A stretch of 64,000 nt of DNA from Streptosporangium lutulentum (GCF_030811455.1 NZ_JAUSQU010000001.1:682001-746000), one strand, 5' to 3'; positions 1 through 9,611 are shown, counted from the first letter of the stretch. Notes: generated by a model not told the origin, from the sequence alone. Made by a program: numbers and translations.

Positions 1-82
1 GCTCGCGGCTGAGATCCTCGATATAGCGCTCTTTTCCCCCCGGTTCGGGCGGAAGCCGATATCCGATGTGGAGAATCCTCAT
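1..82 (-). CDS. Glycosyltransferase family 4, N-terminal fragment (cut by window edge)
   Basis: Only 27 codons are visible, read leftwards from an ATG at 82. They begin MRILHIGYRLPPEPGG and continue with KERY, the first beta-strand and Pro/Gly/Glu loop that open GT-B glycosyltransferases of family GT4. Such enzymes move a sugar from a nucleotide donor to a lipid or glycan acceptor on the cytoplasmic face of the membrane. An AGGGAGG ribosome site sits 5 nt before the ATG, inside the end of the preceding gene, and that gene's TGA is one base away (TGA-C-ATG), so translation is probably coupled. The neighbour is a large membrane protein, which fits surface glycan assembly. The family call rests on the N-terminus alone. 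Confidence 0.7.
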   Translation of the reverse strand, partial: MRILHIGYRLPPEPGGKERYIEDLSRE

Positions 83-83
83 G

Positions 84-2555
84 TCAACCTCCCTGAGAGA
101 TGTGGTTCGTCCTTGGCGTGGCCACGCCAGGCGGGTGCGCGTTCGCCGAGCGCGTCGCGGCGGAACCGGCAGGGGAACTCGCAGGGATCTCGGGCTCCGG
201 CACGCGGTAGACGGCGCAGTCGCCGGAACGGAACCGGAGCTCCGCGAAGTCGCCGATCTCGGAGCCGGGGCCCACGTGGCGTTCGTCGGCGAACAGCCAG
301 CGCACTCCGTACCGTTCTCGCAGGTGCCGCATCACGTCCGCCGAGGGCGCCTGGAAGGCCAGGTCGTTCGACCGGAGCCGCTCGCCGTCCCAGAACGGAA
401 GCCGCTCGGGCAACTGCCCGGGACGCCAGCGATTCAAGTTCGTGGAGGTGTAGGTCCACCCCTCGGCCAGCACGCGCCGTTCCGACAGGGCGGCCACCCA
501 GGACTGGCGGCTGTCGCACAAGTTCTCGTACCCCCAGCGGCAGTGTGCGTTCGTGGCGACCAGGTCGTCCGGATCCGACTGGGCGCGCAACCACCGGCCT
601 GCCTCCAGAGCGCCCTCGGGGATGTCCTGGGGTGCCACACGCTTGGCCACCGCACGGGAATCGTTCCCGATGAGGTGGTCCATGGCCGAGAGCACACGCG
701 CGTGCCCGTAGGCGGGCAGGCCGATGGCCGCGAACATGACGGTCACCAGAGCCCAGGCGCGAAGGCCGCCGCACATGACGACCAGGGCGACGGTCACCGA
801 CGCGGCCACGGCCAGCAGCACGATGTACGGCCGATAGAGAACGGCATCCGCCTGGCCCGGGCTCAGGGGAATCGTGACGCCGCAGAGGACGGGAATCGCA
901 TAGGCGGCGACCGCCCCGGCACCGGCCCAGCACATCGCCGTCTTGAGCGACACCTGCGCCTGCCGCACGAGGACCAGGATCCCGTAGACCGCGACGATCA
1001 CCAGATAGGGATATGCCCCCCAGAGGAAGAAGAGCTGGCTCCGGCCGGGGTGTCCGAGCAGCAGCACCGCACCCACGCCCGCCGCACCCATGCCGAGCAT
1101 GAGAACCACCGCCGGTCGCAGGAGCAGTCGTGGCCTGCGGAGCAGCCCGAGGATTCCGGACCACGCGACGACCCAGCAGAGCAGGTAGGCCAATGCGACG
1201 GCCACCACCGAGGCCATCGGAGGGTCGACCCGGTTGCCCAGGCCGGTCAGTTCACCCCACGCAGCCCGCGCGAACGAGAGAGGATCGATTTTCAGTCCCT
1301 GCTGTGCACGGCCGAACAGCACGAACTGCGCGTAGAGGAAGCACCCCGCGGTCATCCCGAGCGCGGCGAGCGCCCGCCACGGCGGCCGGCGTCGCCTGAT
1401 CGCCTCAACCGTGACCACCGCCAGCAGGCCCGCTCCGAGCAGGGGCAGGTAGATGGCCTTGGCTCCCATGACCGCCACGAGGAAGATTCCCAGCAGGAGC
1501 CACCTGCCGGCACCGCGTCCGCGTCCTTCGAGAAGGTCGACGAGGAGGAGGACGACCGGGGCGAAGAGAAGAGCCCCGAAAGCCTGGGTGGGACTTGTCC
1601 ATGAGGCGTCCGGAATGCCTCCCCAGGTGAACAGCCCACTCGTTCCCAGATACAGGCTCGCCGCTCCAACGGAGATCGTGCCTGTGGTGGCCAGGAGTGC
1701 GGCGGGGCGGGAGCCGGTGACGCGTTGGGCGATCATGGCCAGGAGGATCAGGAGTGCGGCCAGCATGGGCAGCATGCCCAGGCGGAAGAGCAGGATCAGG
1801 GGTTCGATGCCGGTGATCCAGCTTGATGCGGCGAAGTGGGCGTAGACGAACCAGTGGTAGAGCAGGGGTTCGCCGGAGACCATGGGCACCATCGGGGGCA
1901 TGTGGTGTTTCACCTCGCCGATCAGGGCGAGGTGGAAGGGCATGTCGACCGAGGAGGTGGCCAGGGTGGGCCAGGTGAGGGCGTGGCCGCGGAAGAAGCG
2001 GGCGACGCCCAGGGCGGTGAGGTAGGCGGTGGTCAGGGCCAGTGACCATGACCACCAGGTGGGGGCCGGGGGGTGGGGGCGGCCTTTCCAGTGCTTGCGC
2101 AGGCGGGGGACGGCCAGGAAGAGGGCGTAGGTGGCCAGGGGCCAGGCCAGGACCAGCAGGGGGGTGGCGGTGGTGCGGGCGGCGATGTAGGTGAGGGCTT
2201 CCAGGGCGTAGCCGAGGGCGGTGCCCAGGGCGAGTTCTTCGGCCAGGGTGCGTTCGCCGCGGTAGGTGACCCGGATCAGCAGAGTGCCGGGCAGGGTCAG
2301 GCCGAGGAGGAGGTAGGCGGTGAAGCGGGTGAGGTCGGTGACCGAGACGCCGTAGTGGATCAGGACGGTGACGGTGAAGGCGGCCAGGCAGGTGGTGGGC
2401 AGCCAGCGCAGGGCGGCGTGGGTGCGGGGGGTGTGCGGCCGGGCCGGGTGCCGTTCGTTGTGTTCGGGCGTGTTCGGGTCGACGGCTCGGGTGGGCGGTG
2501 GTGGGCTCGGCGCGGGACCGTGCGCGGGCGACGTCGTGTCCATGAGCGCAAGCAT
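84..2555 (-). CDS. Large polytopic membrane protein, paralog A (possible GT-C-type glycosyltransferase)
   Basis: This 823-residue protein has a short Pro-rich cytoplasmic N-terminus, then about a dozen hydrophobic segments up to roughly residue 640, then a soluble C-terminal domain of about 180 residues ending near a WLFADERHVGPGS motif. The first large outer loop carries DMPFHLALIGE and YHWFVYAH, an Asp-x3-His arrangement reminiscent of the acidic loop of GT-C enzymes, which use polyprenyl-phosphate sugars on the outer face. I do not recognise the exact family, so the activity is inferred. ATG 2555 is taken as the start; ATG 2542 is possible and neither has a strong ribosome site. The gene is coupled to a GT4 gene downstream. 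Its first 180 residues match paralog B exactly and nearly match paralog C. Confidence 0.8.
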   Translation of the reverse strand: MLALMDTTSPAHGPAPSPPPPTRAVDPNTPEHNERHPARPHTPRTHAALRWLPTTCLAAFTVTVLIHYGVSVTDLTRFTAYLLLGLTLPGTLLIRVTYRGERTLAEELALGTALGYALEALTYIAARTTATPLLVLAWPLATYALFLAVPRLRKHWKGRPHPPAPTWWSWSLALTTAYLTALGVARFFRGHALTWPTLATSSVDMPFHLALIGEVKHHMPPMVPMVSGEPLLYHWFVYAHFAASSWITGIEPLILLFRLGMLPMLAALLILLAMIAQRVTGSRPAALLATTGTISVGAASLYLGTSGLFTWGGIPDASWTSPTQAFGALLFAPVVLLLVDLLEGRGRGAGRWLLLGIFLVAVMGAKAIYLPLLGAGLLAVVTVEAIRRRRPPWRALAALGMTAGCFLYAQFVLFGRAQQGLKIDPLSFARAAWGELTGLGNRVDPPMASVVAVALAYLLCWVVAWSGILGLLRRPRLLLRPAVVLMLGMGAAGVGAVLLLGHPGRSQLFFLWGAYPYLVIVAVYGILVLVRQAQVSLKTAMCWAGAGAVAAYAIPVLCGVTIPLSPGQADAVLYRPYIVLLAVAASVTVALVVMCGGLRAWALVTVMFAAIGLPAYGHARVLSAMDHLIGNDSRAVAKRVAPQDIPEGALEAGRWLRAQSDPDDLVATNAHCRWGYENLCDSRQSWVAALSERRVLAEGWTYTSTNLNRWRPGQLPERLPFWDGERLRSNDLAFQAPSADVMRHLRERYGVRWLFADERHVGPGSEIGDFAELRFRSGDCAVYRVPEPEIPASSPAGSAATRSANAHPPGVATPRTNHISQGG

Positions 2556-2691
2556 GGTGATCTCGGCGCCGGTGGTGATCGCGGACGCAGGCTCTCGGTG
2601 GTTTCCTTGCCAGTCCTTTATGTGAGGGATTCTTCATGCGGAGGTCCAAGAACAGGACATAGACAGCCGACCCCCTCCCCGGAGACCTCGC
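2013..2691 (-). repeat. Long inverted repeat, copy 1 (partner 4589-5267)
   Basis: Read on the minus strand, these 679 bases run collinearly with 4589-5267 on the plus strand without a gap, and I saw no mismatch by eye. The block covers the upstream region and first 180 codons of paralog A. A related direct copy lies at 7164-8107; the A/C similarity runs further into the gene, to about 1678. Confidence 0.85.
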
Positions 2692-2905
2692 TGTGAGGTG
2701 GAACCTTTTGTTCGAAATAACATTCCAATGGCATTTCCGAGGCATCACAAAGTCAAGTCGGACGGCTGTTCATGATGCCGTTCATGAGTGTTCCGCCATT
2801 GTCCGCAACGCTGTCCGCCCGGCCTGTGCCCCCGTCACGGCACGCAAGATCTGGCTGAGCGGCACATCGGATGCGATCCTCGGACCGGGGTTCGGGCGCG
2901 GCGTC
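2556..2905. promoter_or_regulatory. Upstream region of paralog A / 3' flank of the inner GT gene
   Basis: No gene is supported here. Bases 2556-2691 belong to the long inverted repeat and should hold the leader of paralog A. Bases 2700-2800 are clearly richer in A+T than their surroundings, as expected of a promoter firing leftwards. The 3' end of the 433-residue membrane gene closes the stretch at 2906. Confidence 0.4.
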
Positions 2906-4207
2906 TCACCGGATTCGCGGAGTCTCGGCGGGAGGTTTTCCGGCGGTGCCGGATGAAGGCGAGGGCACTGCGACGCCGGCGGTGGCCGAGTCCGTGCCGG
3001 CGCCGGACACGAACTGCTGCCCGTCCCGCGAGACCCTGGTCCAGGCGATCGCGGACAGCAGGCTCACGGTCATGACGATCGGCATCCGTTGCCGGACGAT
3101 GAGGCCGACATTGGACATGGTGGTCGTATATGCGATCGTGCACGGCACGATGAAGAGCAGGAGAATCAGTAGCATTCTGCGGTCATATCCCCGCATCCGA
3201 GTAATTGCACACGCCGCGGACCACAGAAGGTAGTACCAGAGCAGTGTCTCGATTTTTGCCAGCTGCAACACCAGGCTGCCGTCCATCCAGGGGAACGGGG
3301 ACAGAAGCGTGTAGACCAGCTTCGGCAAGAATGCGTTCCACGGATTGCCGCCGTCCTCGAAAACGACTCCCGAACCTCCTTCGGCGTTGGCGCGGCGGAA
3401 ACTCTCGGACTGCCCGCGTTCCAGCTGTTCCTGCATGGCGGCGATAGGCGAGTTATCGGCCATGTCGGGGGAGGACGCGACGGGCACCAGAAGTGTGGCA
3501 AGGATGGCCAGCGCACACAACGGGAGTGCGCGTTTGAGGTTTGCGAGGCCGAGGACCAGCGGTATCGCACACATGAAAACCATGTAGGGGCGTACATTCC
3601 ACAACGCCCACAGCAACGGTCCGAGGAGAAGCAGCTTACGTATGTCAAAACGCCGGACGTTTGATGCCGCAAGGCCAAGGCAGGATATGATGAGGAACGC
3701 GTTGAATCCATCCTTGAACATGTCCGACGTGTGCAGCATGAAAGTCGGCAAGAACGCCATCAAGACCAGGACCCTGAACGAAGCGCGCTCGTCGGCGCCG
3801 ATGAGCCGTGCGAATCTGTACATGACGATGCACAGTCCGCAGGCGATGAGCGCCACGATGGCGGTGCAGGCCAGAGGGGCCGGGCCGGCGCACAGATATA
3901 TGATCACCGCGAATACGTTGCAGGGCACCGCCACGGAATACAGTTCGGTGATCTCTTCGGAGGTGACGAACGTGAAGCCCTCGTTTTTCCAGTACTCCAC
4001 CACCTCCAGGGCTCTGCTCTCGTAGGTGATGTTGTCCCCGCCGTACGCGATGGCGTTGGACCGTAACAAGAAGACGTGAATGAGCAGCCGTGCGACGAAG
4101 GCCAGGACCAGCACCCCCAGAGCACGCTGCGCCACCCGCGCGTCGAGGCCGATCTGGACGATAAAGACGAGAATTACCGCGGCGACCGCGACGATTACGT
4201 ACTCCAC
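2906..4207 (-). CDS. Polytopic membrane protein, GT-C/polymerase-like
   Basis: This protein of 433 residues is almost all membrane segments (about ten). An early outer loop contains GGDNITYESRALEV, where an acidic residue follows the first transmembrane helix, as in GT39/GT-C glycosyltransferases. A later loop has HTSDMFKDGFNAF. The start is a GTG at 4207 (MEYVIVAV) with no clear ribosome site. The C-terminal 40 residues are polar and Pro/Ser-rich. It lies alone between two 679-bp inverted repeats, oriented like paralog A. A role in assembling or polymerising a lipid-linked glycan is inferred from the fold and the neighbours; a Wzy-like polymerase is the alternative. Confidence 0.7.
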   Translation of the reverse strand: MEYVIVAVAAVILVFIVQIGLDARVAQRALGVLVLAFVARLLIHVFLLRSNAIAYGGDNITYESRALEVVEYWKNEGFTFVTSEEITELYSVAVPCNVFAVIIYLCAGPAPLACTAIVALIACGLCIVMYRFARLIGADERASFRVLVLMAFLPTFMLHTSDMFKDGFNAFLIISCLGLAASNVRRFDIRKLLLLGPLLWALWNVRPYMVFMCAIPLVLGLANLKRALPLCALAILATLLVPVASSPDMADNSPIAAMQEQLERGQSESFRRANAEGGSGVVFEDGGNPWNAFLPKLVYTLLSPFPWMDGSLVLQLAKIETLLWYYLLWSAACAITRMRGYDRRMLLILLLFIVPCTIAYTTTMSNVGLIVRQRMPIVMTVSLLSAIAWTRVSRDGQQFVSGAGTDSATAGVAVPSPSSGTAGKPPAETPRIR

Positions 4208-4724
4208 AGAGAATCACCCATACGATGTCATGGTCGGATCGGGGACTTCGCGCGCCGGAGGCGGGTCTACTCTCGAGCACCGAGGGAGAGCGGTGGGAGC
4301 GGTCCAGGAGTCCATCGCCGGATCGATGGTCGTCGGCGTTCGGCCATTCCGAGGCCGACCGCACCGTGGACGGCCTCTACGACCGGCATGGCGAGAGCAG
4401 ACCGAGATCGCCATGACCGGTGACCGCAACTCTCTCCATCACGTCCGCCGACTTTAACGGCCGGGTACGCAAGTCCAGCCGGATACGACATCGCCCGGTT
4501 GCTTAAATCCCCGCAAAGAAACACGAGACCGCCGAGCCGCAGGGGAGCGCGCCGGATCGGCCATCTGAAGTCGCCACTCATGATTGTGGCGAGGTCTCCG
4601 GGGAGGGGGTCGGCTGTCTATGTCCTGTTCTTGGACCTCCGCATGAAGAATCCCTCACATAAAGGACTGGCAAGGAAACCACCGAGAGCCTGCGTCCGCG
4701 ATCACCACCGGCGCCGAGATCACC
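4208..4724. promoter_or_regulatory. Intergenic region between divergent membrane-protein genes
   Basis: These 517 bases separate the minus-strand GT-C-like gene from paralog B. Bases 4589-4724 are the inverted-repeat copy that forms the leader of paralog B. Bases 4208-4588 carry no convincing gene on either strand. Short open frames exist but lack ribosome sites and family resemblance. Confidence 0.4.
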
Positions 4725-5267
4725 ATGCTTGCGCTCATGGACACGACGTCGCCCGCGCACGGTCCCGCGCCGAGCCCACCACCGCCCACCCGAGCCGTCG
4801 ACCCGAACACGCCCGAACACAACGAACGGCACCCGGCCCGGCCGCACACCCCCCGCACCCACGCCGCCCTGCGCTGGCTGCCCACCACCTGCCTGGCCGC
4901 CTTCACCGTCACCGTCCTGATCCACTACGGCGTCTCGGTCACCGACCTCACCCGCTTCACCGCCTACCTCCTCCTCGGCCTGACCCTGCCCGGCACTCTG
5001 CTGATCCGGGTCACCTACCGCGGCGAACGCACCCTGGCCGAAGAACTCGCCCTGGGCACCGCCCTCGGCTACGCCCTGGAAGCCCTCACCTACATCGCCG
5101 CCCGCACCACCGCCACCCCCCTGCTGGTCCTGGCCTGGCCCCTGGCCACCTACGCCCTCTTCCTGGCCGTCCCCCGCCTGCGCAAGCACTGGAAAGGCCG
5201 CCCCCACCCCCCGGCCCCCACCTGGTGGTCATGGTCACTGGCCCTGACCACCGCCTACCTCACCGCC
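4589..5267 (+). repeat. Long inverted repeat, copy 2 (partner 2013-2691)
   Basis: This block is collinear with 2013-2691 in the opposite orientation. It covers the leader and first 180 codons of paralog B, then breaks sharply inside codon 181 or so, where the A and B proteins diverge. Confidence 0.85.
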
Positions 5268-7121
5268 TGGAGCGCGGCATCGCACTTCAGAACCCATGCC
5301 CTCGTCTGGCCGGGAGCCGGAGCCTCCTTTCCCGACATGCCCTTCCATCTCGCCCTGATCGGCGAACTGAAACACCACATGCCCCCGATGGTGCCCATGG
5401 TCTCCGGCGAACCCCTGCTCTACCACTGGTTCGTCTACGCCCACTTCGCCGCGTCAAGCTGGATCACCGGCATCGAACCCCTGACCCTGCTCCTCCGCCT
5501 GGGCATGCTGCCCATGCTGGCCGCGTTCGTCGTCCTGATAGGGGCGACCGGGCGGCGCGTCACAGGCTCATGGATCGGAGCGCTGCTGACCGTCGCAGTC
5601 ACGATCGCCGTGGCGATTCCAAGCCTGTATCTGGGGACGAACGGACCATTCTCATGGGGAGGCGTTCCTGACCTCGCATGGACAAGTCCCACCCAGACCT
5701 TCGGGGCTCTTCTCTTCGCCCCGGTCGTCCTCCTCCTCATCGACCTTCTCGAAGGACGCGGACGCGGTGCCGGCAGGTGGCTCCTGCTGGGAATCTTCCT
5801 CGTGGCGGTCATGGGAGCCAAGGCCATCTACCTGCCCCTGCTCGGAGCGGGCCTGCTGGCGGTGGTCACGGTTGAGGCGATCAGGCGACGCCGGCCGCCG
5901 TGGCGGGCGCTCACCGCGCTCGGGATGACCGCGGGGTGCTTCCTCTACGCGCAGTTCGTGCTGTTCGGCCGTGCACAGCAGGGACTGAAAATCGACCCTT
6001 TCTCCTTCATGCGAACAGTTTGGAGAGAACTGACCGGCCTCGGATACCGGGCTGAGCCTTCGCCGGCCTCGGTGCTGGGGATCACCACGATCTGCCTGCT
6101 GTGCTGGGCCGTCACGTGGTCCGGAGCCTTCGGGCTGCTCTGCCGGCCGCGGCTGCTCCTGCGACCCGCGGTGATCCTCATGCTCGGCATCGGTGCGGCG
6201 GGTCTCGGCGCGATGCTGCTGTTCGGCCATCCCAGCCGGAGCCAGCTCTTCTTCCTCTGGGGTGCCTACCCTTACCTGGCAGCTGTCACGGTCTACGGAC
6301 TTCTCGTCCTCCGGCGGCAGGCGCGGATATCGCTCAAGGCGACAATATGCTGGGCCGGCATAGGGATGATCGCCGCGTATCTGATCCCTTTTCTCTGTGG
6401 CGTCAAGGTCCCCCTCGGCCCGGGCCAGGCGGACACTCTCCTGTATCGGCCCTACCTCGCTCTGCTGGTCGTCGCCGTACCGGTGGCAACGATCCTGACC
6501 GTCACGAGAGGAAGCCTTCGCGCCTGGGCTCTGGTGACCGTCATGTTCGCGGCCATCGGCCTCCCCGCTGACGTGCACGCGCGTGTCCTTTCGGTCGTGG
6601 ACCGCATCGCCGAGAACGGTGTTCCCACGGTGGCGGGAACGGTGACGACATCCCAGACGATGCCCGAGGGCGCTCTGGAGGCCGGCCGGTGGTTGCGCGC
6701 CCACTCGGATCCGGACGACCTGATAGCCACGAACGCACACTGCCGCTGGGGGTACGAGAACCCGTGCGACAGCGGCCAGTCCTGGGTGGCCGCCCTGTCG
6801 GAACGGCACGTGCTGGTCGAAGGATGGCTGTACACGTCCGCCAACTTGAGCCGCTGGCGTCCTGGGCAGTTGCCCGAGCGGCTTCCGTTCTGGGACGGCG
6901 AGCGGCTCCGGTCGAACGACCTGGCCTTCCAGGCGCCCTCGGCGGACGTGATGCGGCACCTGCGAGAACGGTACGGAGTGCGCTGGCTTTTCGCCGACGA
7001 ACGCCACGTGGGCCCCGGCTCCGAGATCGGCGACTTCGCGGAGCTCCGGTTCCGTTCCGGCGACTGCGCCGTCTACCGCGTGCCGGAGCCCGGGACTCCG
7101 GCTCGTGATCATGTGTCGTGA
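4725..7121 (+). CDS. Large polytopic membrane protein, paralog B (possible GT-C-type glycosyltransferase)
   Basis: This 798-residue protein has the same layout as paralog A: Pro-rich N-terminus, about a dozen membrane segments, outer loop with DMPFHLALIGE and YHWFVYAH, and a soluble C-terminal domain ending with the RFRSGDCAVYR block. It matches A exactly over the first 180 residues, then alternates between divergent stretches (for example after TAYLTAW and around residues 390-440) and near-identical ones (the AGRWLLLGIFLVAVMGAK segment and the last 120 residues). This mosaic suggests gene conversion. The start ATG 4725 is within MLALMD. It ends 108 bases before the ATG of paralog C, in the same orientation. 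Confidence 0.8.
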   Translation: MLALMDTTSPAHGPAPSPPPPTRAVDPNTPEHNERHPARPHTPRTHAALRWLPTTCLAAFTVTVLIHYGVSVTDLTRFTAYLLLGLTLPGTLLIRVTYRGERTLAEELALGTALGYALEALTYIAARTTATPLLVLAWPLATYALFLAVPRLRKHWKGRPHPPAPTWWSWSLALTTAYLTAWSAASHFRTHALVWPGAGASFPDMPFHLALIGELKHHMPPMVPMVSGEPLLYHWFVYAHFAASSWITGIEPLTLLLRLGMLPMLAAFVVLIGATGRRVTGSWIGALLTVAVTIAVAIPSLYLGTNGPFSWGGVPDLAWTSPTQTFGALLFAPVVLLLIDLLEGRGRGAGRWLLLGIFLVAVMGAKAIYLPLLGAGLLAVVTVEAIRRRRPPWRALTALGMTAGCFLYAQFVLFGRAQQGLKIDPFSFMRTVWRELTGLGYRAEPSPASVLGITTICLLCWAVTWSGAFGLLCRPRLLLRPAVILMLGIGAAGLGAMLLFGHPSRSQLFFLWGAYPYLAAVTVYGLLVLRRQARISLKATICWAGIGMIAAYLIPFLCGVKVPLGPGQADTLLYRPYLALLVVAVPVATILTVTRGSLRAWALVTVMFAAIGLPADVHARVLSVVDRIAENGVPTVAGTVTTSQTMPEGALEAGRWLRAHSDPDDLIATNAHCRWGYENPCDSGQSWVAALSERHVLVEGWLYTSANLSRWRPGQLPERLPFWDGERLRSNDLAFQAPSADVMRHLRERYGVRWLFADERHVGPGSEIGDFAELRFRSGDCAVYRVPEPGTPARDHVS

Positions 7122-7163
7122 CAGTTCATGCGCCATGACAATTCAGGACTTCATGGCTTTCGT

Positions 7164-8107
7164 ATAAAGGACTGGCAAGGAAACCACCGAGAGCCTGCGT
7201 CCGCGATCACCACCGGCGCCGAGATCACCATGCTTGCGCTCATGGACACGACGTCGCCCGCGCACGGTCCCGCGCCGAGCCCACCACCGCCCACCCGAGC
7301 CGTCGACCCGAACGCGCCCGAACACAACGAACGGCACCCGGCCCGGCCGCACACCCCCCGCACCCACGCCGCCCTGCGCTGGCTGCCCACCACCTGCCTG
7401 GCCGCCTTCACCGTCACCGTCCTGATCCACTACGGCGTCTCGGTCACCGACCTCACCCGCTTCACCGCCTACCTCCTCCTCGGCCTGACCCTGCCCGGCA
7501 CTCTGCTGATCCGGGTCACCTACCGCGGCGAACGCACCCTGGCCGAAGAACTCGCCCTGGGCACCGCCCTCGGCTACGCCCTGGAAGCCCTCACCTACAT
7601 CGCCGCCCGCACCACCGCCACCCCCCTGCTGGTCCTGGCCTGGCCCCTGGCCACCTACGCCCTCTTCCTGGCCGTCCCCCGCCTGCGCAAGCACTGGACA
7701 GGCCGCCCCCACCCCCCGGCCCCCACCTGGTGGTCATGGTCACTGGCCCTGACCACCGCCTACCTCACCGCCCTGGGCGTCGCCCGCTTCTTCCGCGGCC
7801 ACGCCCTCACCTGGCCCACCCTGGCCACCTCCTCGGTCGACATGCCCTTCCACCTCGCCCTGATCGGCGAGGTGAAACACCACATGCCCCCGATGGTGCC
7901 CATGGTCTCCGGCGAACCCCTGCTCTACCACTGGTTCGTCTACGCCCACTTCGCCGCGTCAAGCTGGATCACCGGCATCGAACCCCTGATCCTGCTCTTC
8001 CGCCTGGGCATGCTGCCCATGCTGGCCGCACTCCTGATCCTCCTGGCCATGATCGCCCGACGCGTCACCGGCTCCCGCGCCGCCGCACTCCTGGCCATCA
8101 CAGGCAC
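7164..8107 (+). repeat. Third copy of the paralog 5' repeat (direct to 4589, inverted to 1678-2621)
   Basis: Starting at ATAAAGG, this block matches the leader and N-terminal half of paralog A for about 944 bases with only scattered substitutions. Examples in the protein are Asn-to... DPNAPEH against DPNTPEH and HWTGRP against HWKGRP. Against paralog B the match stops earlier, near the codon for residue 180. Confidence 0.75.
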
Positions 8108-9611
8108 GGTGTTCATGACCGCTCCGAATCTCTACCTGGGGGTGAACATCGGGACGTTCACCTGGAGGGGCTTCCAGTCCTGGACGGGCCCCACCCAGAC
8201 CTTCGGGGCTCTTCTCTTCGCCCCGATCGTCCTCCTCCTCGTCGACCTTCTCGAAGGACGCAGACGCGGTGCCGGCAGGTGGCTCCTGCTGGGAATCTTC
8301 CTCGTGGCGGTCATGGGAGCCAAGGCCACCCACCTGCCTCCGCTCGCCGTCGGATTGATCGCCGTCGCCGGAGCCGGGCTGATCAGGCGACGCCGGCCGC
8401 CGTGGCAGGTGCTCGCCGCGCTCGGGATGACCGCGGGGTGCTTCCTCTACGCGCAGTTCGTGCTGTTCGGCGGTGCGAGGCAGGGGATGATGGTCGACCC
8501 CCTCTCCATGCTGCGCCGAGCGTGGGGAGAGCTGACCGGCGATGCCGGGGCGGTCGAGCCGCATCCGGCCTCGGTGCTCGGTGTCACGGTGCTGTACGTG
8601 CTGTGCCTGGCCGTAACGTGGTGCGGGATCCTCGGGTTGCTGGTCAGGCCACGGCTGCTCCTGCGACCGGCGGTGATCCTGCTGCTCGGCATGGGCGCCG
8701 CGTGTGTCGCCGCGGTGCTTCTGCTCGGGCATCCTCACCTCGGCCAGCTCTATTTCTTCGGTGCGAGCTATCCCTACCTGATGATCGTCGCAGCCTACGG
8801 GCTCGTCGTCGCCGTGCGGCGTGCACGGATGTCGCTCAGGACGGTCGCGTGCGCTGTCGGCGCCGGGGTGGTGATCGCCTGCCTGATCCGCATGATCTGC
8901 GACGTCAGAGCTCCTCTGAGCCCGGGCGAGCCTGACATCGCGCTGTACCTGCCCTATGCCGCGCTCCTTGGCGTCGCCGTGCTGGCGGCCGTCGCTCTGA
9001 TCGCGACCGGGCACGGCAGCCTTCGGGCCTGGGTCTTCCTGCTCGTCGCGTTCGCGGCGGTCGGCGCGCCCGCCGCCTGGTGCGCACGCGTTCTCTCCGT
9101 CACGGACAACGTCCCGGCGGCCCGCGCCTTCGGGGAGGTCGACTCGGTGGCGCCCCAGGACATCCCCGAGGGCGCTCTGGAGGCAGGCCGGTGGTTGCGC
9201 GCCCACTCGGATCCGGACGACCTGGTCGCCACGAACACACACTGCCGCTGGGGGTACGAGAACCCGTGCGACAGCCGTCAGTTCTGGGTGGCCGCCCTCT
9301 CCGAGCGGCGCGTGCTGGCCGAGGGGTGGACCTACACCTCCACGAACATGGGCCGCTGGCGTCCCGGGCAGTTGCCCGAGCGGCTTCCGTTCTGGGACGG
9401 CGAGCGGCTCCGGTCGAACGACCTGGCCTTCCAGGCGCCCTCGGCGGACGTGATGCGGCACCTGCGAGAACGGTACGGAGTGCGCTGGCTGTTCGCCGAC
9501 GAACGCCACGTGGGCCCCGGCTCCGAGATCGGCGACTTCGCGGAGCTCCGGTTCCGTTCCGGCGACTACGCTCTCTACCGGCTGCAGGACGGACCGGCTG
9601 GGATTCGATGA
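7230..9611 (+). CDS. Large polytopic membrane protein, paralog C (possible GT-C-type glycosyltransferase)
   Basis: This 793-residue paralog has the same N-terminal, membrane and C-terminal layout as A and B. It follows A closely to about residue 290 (ALTWPTLATSSVDMPFH), then has its own middle region (for example TFTWRGFQSWTGPTQTFG), and rejoins the shared C-terminal block. The start is set at ATG 7230 to match A and B; an in-frame ATG at 7128 would add 34 residues. The final residues (LQDGPAGIR) differ from both paralogs because the gene end runs into the remnant of an IS5-type transposase on the other strand. The tandem arrangement with B suggests duplication. Catalytic role as for A is inferred. 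Confidence 0.8.
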   Translation: MLALMDTTSPAHGPAPSPPPPTRAVDPNAPEHNERHPARPHTPRTHAALRWLPTTCLAAFTVTVLIHYGVSVTDLTRFTAYLLLGLTLPGTLLIRVTYRGERTLAEELALGTALGYALEALTYIAARTTATPLLVLAWPLATYALFLAVPRLRKHWTGRPHPPAPTWWSWSLALTTAYLTALGVARFFRGHALTWPTLATSSVDMPFHLALIGEVKHHMPPMVPMVSGEPLLYHWFVYAHFAASSWITGIEPLILLFRLGMLPMLAALLILLAMIARRVTGSRAAALLAITGTVFMTAPNLYLGVNIGTFTWRGFQSWTGPTQTFGALLFAPIVLLLVDLLEGRRRGAGRWLLLGIFLVAVMGAKATHLPPLAVGLIAVAGAGLIRRRRPPWQVLAALGMTAGCFLYAQFVLFGGARQGMMVDPLSMLRRAWGELTGDAGAVEPHPASVLGVTVLYVLCLAVTWCGILGLLVRPRLLLRPAVILLLGMGAACVAAVLLLGHPHLGQLYFFGASYPYLMIVAAYGLVVAVRRARMSLRTVACAVGAGVVIACLIRMICDVRAPLSPGEPDIALYLPYAALLGVAVLAAVALIATGHGSLRAWVFLLVAFAAVGAPAAWCARVLSVTDNVPAARAFGEVDSVAPQDIPEGALEAGRWLRAHSDPDDLVATNTHCRWGYENPCDSRQFWVAALSERRVLAEGWTYTSTNMGRWRPGQLPERLPFWDGERLRSNDLAFQAPSADVMRHLRERYGVRWLFADERHVGPGSEIGDFAELRFRSGDYALYRLQDGPAGIR

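Noticed and set aside
66-1604. Long open frame antisense to paralog A (and similar ones antisense to B and C, to 9878)
   Set aside because: These frames arise from high-GC third positions opposite real membrane-protein genes; they are Arg/Gly/His-rich, lack ribosome sites and match no family.
4267-4581. Minus-strand 104-codon frame between the divergent membrane genes
   Set aside because: No ribosome site, no family resemblance and overlap with a likely promoter region.
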